A stretch of DNA of 64,000 nucleotides from Litsea cubeba (Eukaryota > Streptophyta > Magnoliopsida > Laurales > Lauraceae), in assembly GCA_012931725.1 (NCBI GenBank), contig CM022946.1, positions 45,961,252-46,025,251 of the forward strand, in the 5' to 3' direction. The notes under the pieces were generated by a model. That model ran no database searches. It was not told where the DNA came from and saw only the letters and a program-made list of their open reading frames with translations. Numbering within the stretch: position 1 is the stretch's first letter; every line of letters starts with the position of its first letter. Positions 58,372 through 64,000 of the stretch are shown piece by piece. Made by a program: the position numbers and the translations under genes.

Positions 58372-58558
58372 TAATCCCAAGGGGTAGCTCAGTTGGTCTA
58401 GGACCATGGTTGGCACCTGGACATTGAGCGTTCGAAACTTTAGTACTACACTAGGGCCACAGAAGATTTACCTAGCTCACCCTGCACCCGAAGGGATTAG
58501 TCCGGTCAATAGAGTTGGGACACCCTCGTTATAAAAAAAGAAAAGAAAAGGCGGGTCA
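58372..58558 (+). mobile_element. tRNA-derived SINE
   Basis: Has an A-box-like TAGCTCAGTTGG and a B-box-like GCGTTCGAAAC 45 bases later, then a non-tRNA body and an A-rich end. Flanked by gtcaaata (58364-58371 and 58559-58566). Unit B lacks it, giving an empty site. The two boxes are an internal RNA polymerase III promoter; the body does not fold as a tRNA. Confidence 0.8.
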
Positions 58559-58771
58559 GTCAAATAGCAAAAGTAGAATACATGAATTATACTGCAATTA
58601 GTTGATAAATTAATATGTCAAAAATGTCAACTTCAACCCTGAATTGTGAAGTCGGGTTTGGGTTTGGATTGTCGGGTTGGGTAAGGCATCATGGCACTTT
58701 TGTTATTGAATTGTATTAATACTTCATAAAAGTATTAGTGTTGAGGCAGGTATCAAATTTAATAAGAAATC

Positions 58772-59658
58772 TGTGTGGGGAGATTTCCGGAACTCAGGAT
58801 TACGCTAATCACAGCCACCAGATGAGACTAAGCATTCTCACGTGCCGATCGCGTGCCATCCGCGTGGCACCAGACTCACCCCGGCTGTCGGGGCAGAGGC
58901 CTCAGCCGAAGTCAAGCAGCCCCAGACCGCTAGCGCCGAGCTCGGCTACCCCGTGTGCCCATCTCGGCTGAGAGCTCCACCTCGGCCAAAGGAGCCAGGA
59001 CGAAAGCCGAAGCAGGAAAGAGCCTCCACTCGCACCCCTCTTCCCTCACGTCATCAGGCACGTGGAGGAATAGGGGCGCGAGCTAGTGAGACAGATGCGA
59101 CATCCAGCCGTTCACAATCTTCGCCAGATCCCTGACAAGGCGGCATCCAGCGGCTGAAGCCACATCAGGGCAAGGCCCGAGGGCGGATCCGAGGGTACCC
59201 CAACCGTCAAAGGCGCCCAACACGATCTGGCCCAACGTGACGCGCATTTAATGCAACGTGGGCTGACCCGACTGGCATTAAATGCAGAGTGGGCTGGATT
59301 GGACCGCATTAATTGCAACGTGGGCTGATCATGACTTCCCAGTCGAATCATGGGACCCACACCAAGATATCGTCTAAATATCTTCCAAATCATCTATAAA
59401 TAGAGCTGCATTTCACATGCAAGGTACGCACAATTCAACCCACAGAGCTGTTACTCTGCCTCTCTTCTTCCTCTCCTTCCATTGTTCCAGTTCATTCACT
59501 GACTTTGGCAACGGAGAGCCTTGCGCCGCCCAGGCCAGGGTCCTCTGACCGTTTGCTCTTCTCTTTCAGGCTTTCGGACGGTACCCCAGTCATCACCAAT
59601 TTGGATAAGTCCTCTAAGGCTCCCCAGTTATTGTGGGTCATTATTTTCTGCACCTACA
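58772..59658 (+). mobile_element. Solo LTR
   Basis: 887 bases, TGTGTGGGGAGATT...GCACCTACA, flanked by aaatc (58767-58771 and 59659-59663). The start resembles the LTR of the minus-strand element (TGTGTGGGGAAATT), so it is a related family. TATA box at 59395. Unit B provides the empty site. It probably arose by LTR-LTR recombination. Confidence 0.9.
59395..59402 (+). promoter_or_regulatory. TATA box of solo LTR
   Basis: TATAAATA, about 265 bases before the LTR end. Confidence 0.6.
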
Positions 59659-60548
59659 AAATCATTACGGATTTTCAAACTATTGACAGGTCTCAAATTA
59701 CAATGAAACTAATGGGCCTACCTGTAGAAAGAGATTTAAAGGCATCCTTATGAATTGAGTTTGGACAAAAAATCAACCTCTATCAAATGATCATAACCCT
59801 TGATTTAGAAATCCTAAAGTTTCATGGTTGAATAAGAAGTTAGGTTGCTTGGCGAATTCTCTAGCCTTTTCAACAATTAAACAAGCATCTTGGAGCTCAA
59901 GCTTATGTTAAAATCAAGTGAACTAATTGAGGTTAAACTAACATGAGAAAATCTCCTAAATGATTGGTGAGTCTAGATTGGATCATAGTGGCTATCAAAA
60001 TCAAGAACAACTTATGGATCATCCCAAAAGCCTCCAAAGGCATTTGTGAGCTGATAGCAATCAGGCATTATGTACTAAACAAGATATTTCAATGCCAGTG
60101 CTACTTTCCTGGAACACCTCATTGGATATTATAGTTCTATCAGAGGTTGTTTTAATGATATTCTATGTTAAAAGTCAGATAGATATTCAGATAACTTAGA
60201 AAGGGACCTTGGATATTTCATGATATGCTTTAATTTGTTGTGTCGGTATTGTCCACTTCTCTCTCATGGTATGTTTAGCCGGCAATCCCAATATTTATTT
60301 AAAGCAAATGGTAGATAATCAATACTTCAATGATTATTTTATATAAAAGAAGTATAATATTTTATGGAACTCTAAATTAGATAGATGTTTACTGATGGGG
60401 GTTGTAAATCTATTTTGGACCATAAGTTTGGAACTCCTCTTTATTAGAAAAGGTTGAATGAATATGTCAAGCGGTTTAGAAAAAAAAAAAAATGAATATG
60501 TCAAGTGGCCTTCTTTTAAAGCTATAATTCAATCAAACATTTATATAA

Positions 60549-61237
60549 GAGGAATTTACAGTAAAAGTTCTTGTAGGATCCTATAAGTCTTACCAGGTCC
60601 CCGTATCATGTTGGACACGGGAGGGGTCCTCATGTGGCCCTTTTATTTTTTATTTTTATTTTTTTGTCATTTAGTGATATGGTTGATATCGACTATTTTG
60701 TGGTGGTTGCTATCGATTTGCAGAACCCAAATAGAAATTGAGGTTTTCTCTCTTGGTTGCTAGTGTTGCTCCAGAGTAGTGAATGGGGACAGGAGAGGCA
60801 GGAAGAGGGAGGATACGAAAGAATGGAGGCCGGCGAGCATGGGGTCATCTTCGTCCGAAGAGGGGGGAGAATCGTCATGGAGGGAAGGGAGGAGGGAAAA
60901 GAGGGGAGGGGAGACAGATGCGAGATTGTAGGGGGGATGAGGAAGAGGGCTGGGCTTGCAGGTAGTGGGGGAGGGAGGGGATGGGGGCCAAGGATCTGCA
61001 AACCCAAGGAGAGGGAGAGGAGGCAAAGGCGGAGGATTTGCACGTGGACCTGCAGATTCGTCTTTTTTCTTGTTATTTTGCTATATGGTCGATATCGACC
61101 ATTCTGTTGTGTTTGGTCGATATCGACCATATCACTAAATAACAAAAAAATAATTAATTAATTAATTAAAAGGGCCACATGAGGACCCCTCCTGTGTCCA
61201 ATATGATACGGAGGGAGACTTTTCCTGTAAATTCTTC
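60549..61237. mobile_element. Non-autonomous Mutator-like element with G-rich interior
   Basis: Inverted ends of about 120 bases: AATTTACAG, GGACAC, GGAGGGGTCCTCATGTGGCCCTTTT and TTTAGTGATATGGT are mirrored at the right end. The 9-base duplication tttatataa lies at 60540-60548 and 61238-61246. The interior (about 60770-61040) is G-rich and unlike the flanks, possibly a captured host fragment. The overlapping ORFs (60693-61161) have no recognisable domain. No transposase. Confidence 0.88.
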
Positions 61238-61543
61238 TTTATATAAACTTCGTCAAACAGTCTAAAGTACTCAAAAAAATGTTTCAATCAATTAAGTAAA
61301 AAAAAACCTAAAAAGTAGATTGCCAATTAGTACCTAAAATCATGAAACTTGAAAAAGGAGTGACTCCTACTGGACCATGTATTAATCATTTAATCTTATG
61401 GAAGAATGTCAAACCCAAAACCAACCAAGATGTTAAAAGGATCAATATGAACAAAGTTATTAATGTGTTGAGTATAGATTGGATTAGCAGATTATAGTGC
61501 TGCAATTAGAGAGTTAAGTAGTGTTGAATTCACGCCGGTGGGT

Positions 61544-61855
61544 TCTATGCAATCTCTATCTTCTGGCTCCTTCGTAATTAAGCCAAGTTTAGAAACAAGA
61601 AACCTTCTCTAGTGAGTGCAAAGATGATCTTGTGGGACAAATTGAAGGGAGTGGTTTGCTGTCTGTCAGATTCTTGCCAGCTAATACCTCCTCATCTCAT
61701 ACTTCAATCACTGGGTCTCCTCCATTAATCTTCTCTCCAAAGTTTCCTCAGTGTTTTCCTTTTCTTTAAGTTTTTTTTGGATTTTATGTTTTGGGGGCTA
61801 TTCTGCCCAGCCTTTTCTTCTCTTTTAATACAAAATGAACTTACAGCGAAAAACA
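61544..61855 (+). mobile_element. Probable 5'-truncated LINE tail
   Basis: An insertion absent from unit A, flanked by an 18-base direct repeat gaattcacgccggtgggt (61526-61543 and 61856-61873). The end has a T-rich stretch, GGGGGCTATTCTGCCC, CTTTTAATACAAAATG and an A-run, as in plant LINE 3' ends. No protein domain. Confidence 0.6.
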
Positions 61856-62235
61856 GAATTCACGCCGGTGGGTCAAACAACAAAAGTAGAGTCAACTGAA
61901 ACTTAGTCCATTTATTGAATGGGTAAAAAATGCTAACTTGAACCTTGAATTGTCAGGATGTGTTTGAAATTGAGTCGGTGGATCGGGTCAAGCATCATGG
62001 CACTTTTGTTTTGTTATTGTATCGGTACATTATATAAATATGTAATGATAGGTTTCAAGTTTAATATAACGGGTTTTTAAACTATTGACAAGTTTCGAAA
62101 TTACTCATGAAACTAGTGGGCCTACCTTGATGCATTCCAATTAGGGGGTATAAAGAGGTGGAAAGGCATCATTATGAATTGGGATTGGGCAGATGTTCAA
62201 CCTCTAATCACATGATCATAACGTTTGATTTAGAA

Positions 62236-62790
62236 ATGTTTGTATAATTTATCTAGAAAGACATGTATAGTAAGTGTCAAATTAGTGAAAAAAGAACGAG
62301 TTGTGTAAAAGATAATTATGCTTTTTGATAAAGTAAAATGTATTTATTTTCATGAGGTAAAGTAATTTATTGTGAGATGAGAAGTCAACAATTGGTAGAA
62401 TAACCACTTGTGTTTTTTGAAATAAAATTATATGGCAGCTGGTAAAGTAAAAGTCAAAAAGTTCTAAGTGCAAGGACTTGCCCACTTATTGTGACCAACC
62501 AAACAGAGATGAAGAAAATTAAATTTCTAATTATTAGATTTATTTTATCATACATTTTGCTTTATCTCTTGAAAAACAAACATTGCTTAGTTGATATTTG
62601 CTTGCATTAAAATACATAATGACTGAATACACATGGTAGTTACTAGTTAAAAATGAAGTTTAGAGGTAAATCTCAAGAAATGAACATCAAAAGGCATCTT
62701 CTTTTAATGTTTGCTTTTGGAGATTCAACTTTAATTTTCATTTAACCACCCTATTATTTAATTTTCATGTATTATAATGCAAACAAACAT
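62236..62790. mobile_element. Possible MITE
   Basis: About 555 bases present only in unit B. The ends are loosely inverted (ATGTTTGTATAAT against ATTATAATGCAAACAAACAT). No clear target duplication. Confidence 0.35.
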
Positions 62791-63286
62791 GCCCGAAGTT
62801 TCATGGTTATATACAATCCTTGGTGAATTCTCTATTTGTTGGCCTTTATCACAATTAAACATGCATCTTGAAGGCTAAACTTAAGTTAAACCAGGTGAAG
62901 TAATTGATTGGTGAGAATACAAGAACATGAGAAAAATATCCTAAATGATTGGTGACTGGTGAAGCTTATTAGATTAGGGGATAGTAGCTATCAATCAATA
63001 AGGTTCGTCCCAAAAGCCTCTAAGGCGGTTATCTGACAGTAACCAGGCATTATGTTCTAAACAAGATATTTAAATGCCAATGCTACTTTCCTGAAGCATC
63101 TTCATTGGATATGATTTTGTCTTAAGGTTTTTTAATGATATTTTATATTTAAAGGCAGACAGATATTGAAGTTACTTAGAGAGAGACCACATGATATGTT
63201 TTAAAGCCTGCGTCTGTATTGTCCGCTTGTTTTGATGGGTATGTTTTGCCAGCAATCTACCAATCCCAATATTTATTTATAAATAA

Positions 63287-63595
63287 GGGATTTTTACAGG
63301 ACAACTGACCTTTGGATATTAAATTTGGTCCAAAGGAGTTGAAGTTTAAATATCTCCTGCATAGCTTTTCATACAATAATAATGTGGTATCGCACATGTG
63401 AGATTCTATTCTTTAAAAAGAATGGCAGAGGGGAGATATGTGCGATATTGCACAGCCATAGGATATCTTACAGTATAATGTATATGATATCGCATTTCTT
63501 ATGATATCGTATAAATAATTTTGTAAGAAATACTTAAACTTTGACCGCTCATAAGCAAATGTCAGGTCTAAGGACAGTTGTTCGTGCAACATCTT
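63287..63595. mobile_element. MITE-like insertion
   Basis: About 310 bases absent from unit A. Imperfect inverted ends of about 80 bases (ACAACTGACCTTTGG and CTAAGGACAGTTG; GAAGTTTAAATAT and ATACTTAAACTTT). The centre repeats GATATCGCA-type palindromes. The target duplication is unclear. Confidence 0.5.
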
Positions 63596-64000
63596 TAAAA
63601 ACAATAATAGATATAACCAATGCTTTGATGATTATTTCATATAAAGTATAAAACTGTTAAGGAAGCTATAGACTGAATAGATGTTTGTCATCGAGGACTG
63701 TAAAACTATTTTAGAAATCGCTCGTTAAATTGGATGACTATTTCTTCTCATCTTTGATAGGATAAGATTGAATGAATATGCCAGCGGCTCTCTTTTATTT
63801 TATTTTATTTTTCTTTTGAAAGATAAGTACTCATAAACCGCTCACTCAAGTCCCTCACGATCAGTGCTATAGCCAATGATTGATCTTGATTGTTTCTACG
63901 GAAGGAAAGTGCCCCTACCAATTGAGTTACCACTTGCCACTGGCCGGTGGTAGTTTCTGTAGCTTACTTTTAGTTGGAGCACGGAGAGAGAAGGTTTTGA

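Larger units (their letters stand above)
57995..60515. repeat. Tandem duplication, unit A
   Basis: Homologous in order to unit B. Landmarks: AAACAGTCTAAA (58040 and 61257), AATGTGTTGGGTTTGGATT (58280 and 61462), AAACTATTGACAGG (59676 and 62080), ACATGAGAAAA (59942 and 62928), TTGAATGAATATGTCAAG (60454 and 63768). Diverged, so old. Unit A alone carries the SINE and the solo LTR. No gene is seen. Confidence 0.65.
60516..63800. repeat. Tandem duplication, unit B
   Basis: The second copy carries a Mutator-like element near its start, a probable LINE tail, an insertion near 62236-62790 and a MITE-like insertion near 63287. Removing these restores colinearity with unit A. No gene is seen. The last 200 bases of the window (63801-64000) show nothing. 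Confidence 0.65.

Noticed and set aside
58377..58450. tRNA gene-like A and B boxes
   Set aside because: No complete acceptor or anticodon stems can be formed; the sequence continues as a SINE with A-rich end and flanking duplication.
60693..61161. Pro/Ser-rich and Gly/Arg-rich ORFs inside the Mutator-like element
   Set aside because: Compositional; no domain and no start or splice context. Kept only as a possible captured fragment.

Overview
This is a plant nuclear window: it has Ty3/gypsy retrotransposons with a second (archaeal-type) RNase H, a GT-AG spliced host gene, Mutator-like elements with 9-base target duplications, and a tRNA-derived SINE. I see no bacterial-style genes, CRISPR array, rRNA or genuine tRNA. 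The species cannot be named from this window; a repeat-rich flowering plant genome is likely.

Bases 1-49779 are a stack of nested LTR retrotransposons. The base layer is a minus-strand, apparently pol-less element (42316-49779; its 3' LTR is cut at the left and continues before the Tat insertion). A gag-bearing minus-strand fragment (45191-48616) sits inside its gag. A large plus-strand Tat-lineage element (outer copy, 1-8454 plus 31930-42315; its 5' LTR lies before the window) sits in its 3' LTR. A second copy of the same Tat family (inner copy, 8455-31929, 23,475 bases, LTRs of 2362 and 2364 bases) inserted into the outer copy's integrase, leaving the 5-base duplication gtggt. Each Tat copy reads: LTR, primer-binding site, about 2.1 kb leader with tandem modules and a probable 3' splice site, gag, protease, spacer with a G-patch-like motif, reverse transcriptase, RNase H, archaeal-type RNase H, integrase, tandem repeats, then a long gene on the opposite strand.

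The opposite-strand gene is the most interesting content. In both Tat copies it has its own TATA box, a start codon immediately followed by a perfect splice donor, four introns that are all phase 1, and five coding exons (about 1,225 codons). It appears to encode a plant-mobile-domain-like region, a basic nuclear-localisation-like cluster, short acidic exons and a C-terminal coiled coil. Both copies carry lesions, mostly different ones.

Bases 49780-64000 are AT-rich host DNA. They hold a three-exon gene (54521-56628) for a 123-residue protein resembling cold-regulated COR27/COR28 proteins, with two evening-element motifs upstream of the start codon. Further right is an old tandem duplication (about 57995-60515 and 60516-63800) whose two units carry different insertions: a SINE and a solo LTR in the first; a Mutator-like element, a probable LINE tail and a MITE-like insertion in the second.

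Caution: the Tat copies and the two inner LTRs differ by many single-base indels in short homopolymers. Some apparent frameshifts may therefore be assembly errors. Lesions described as substitutions are safer.
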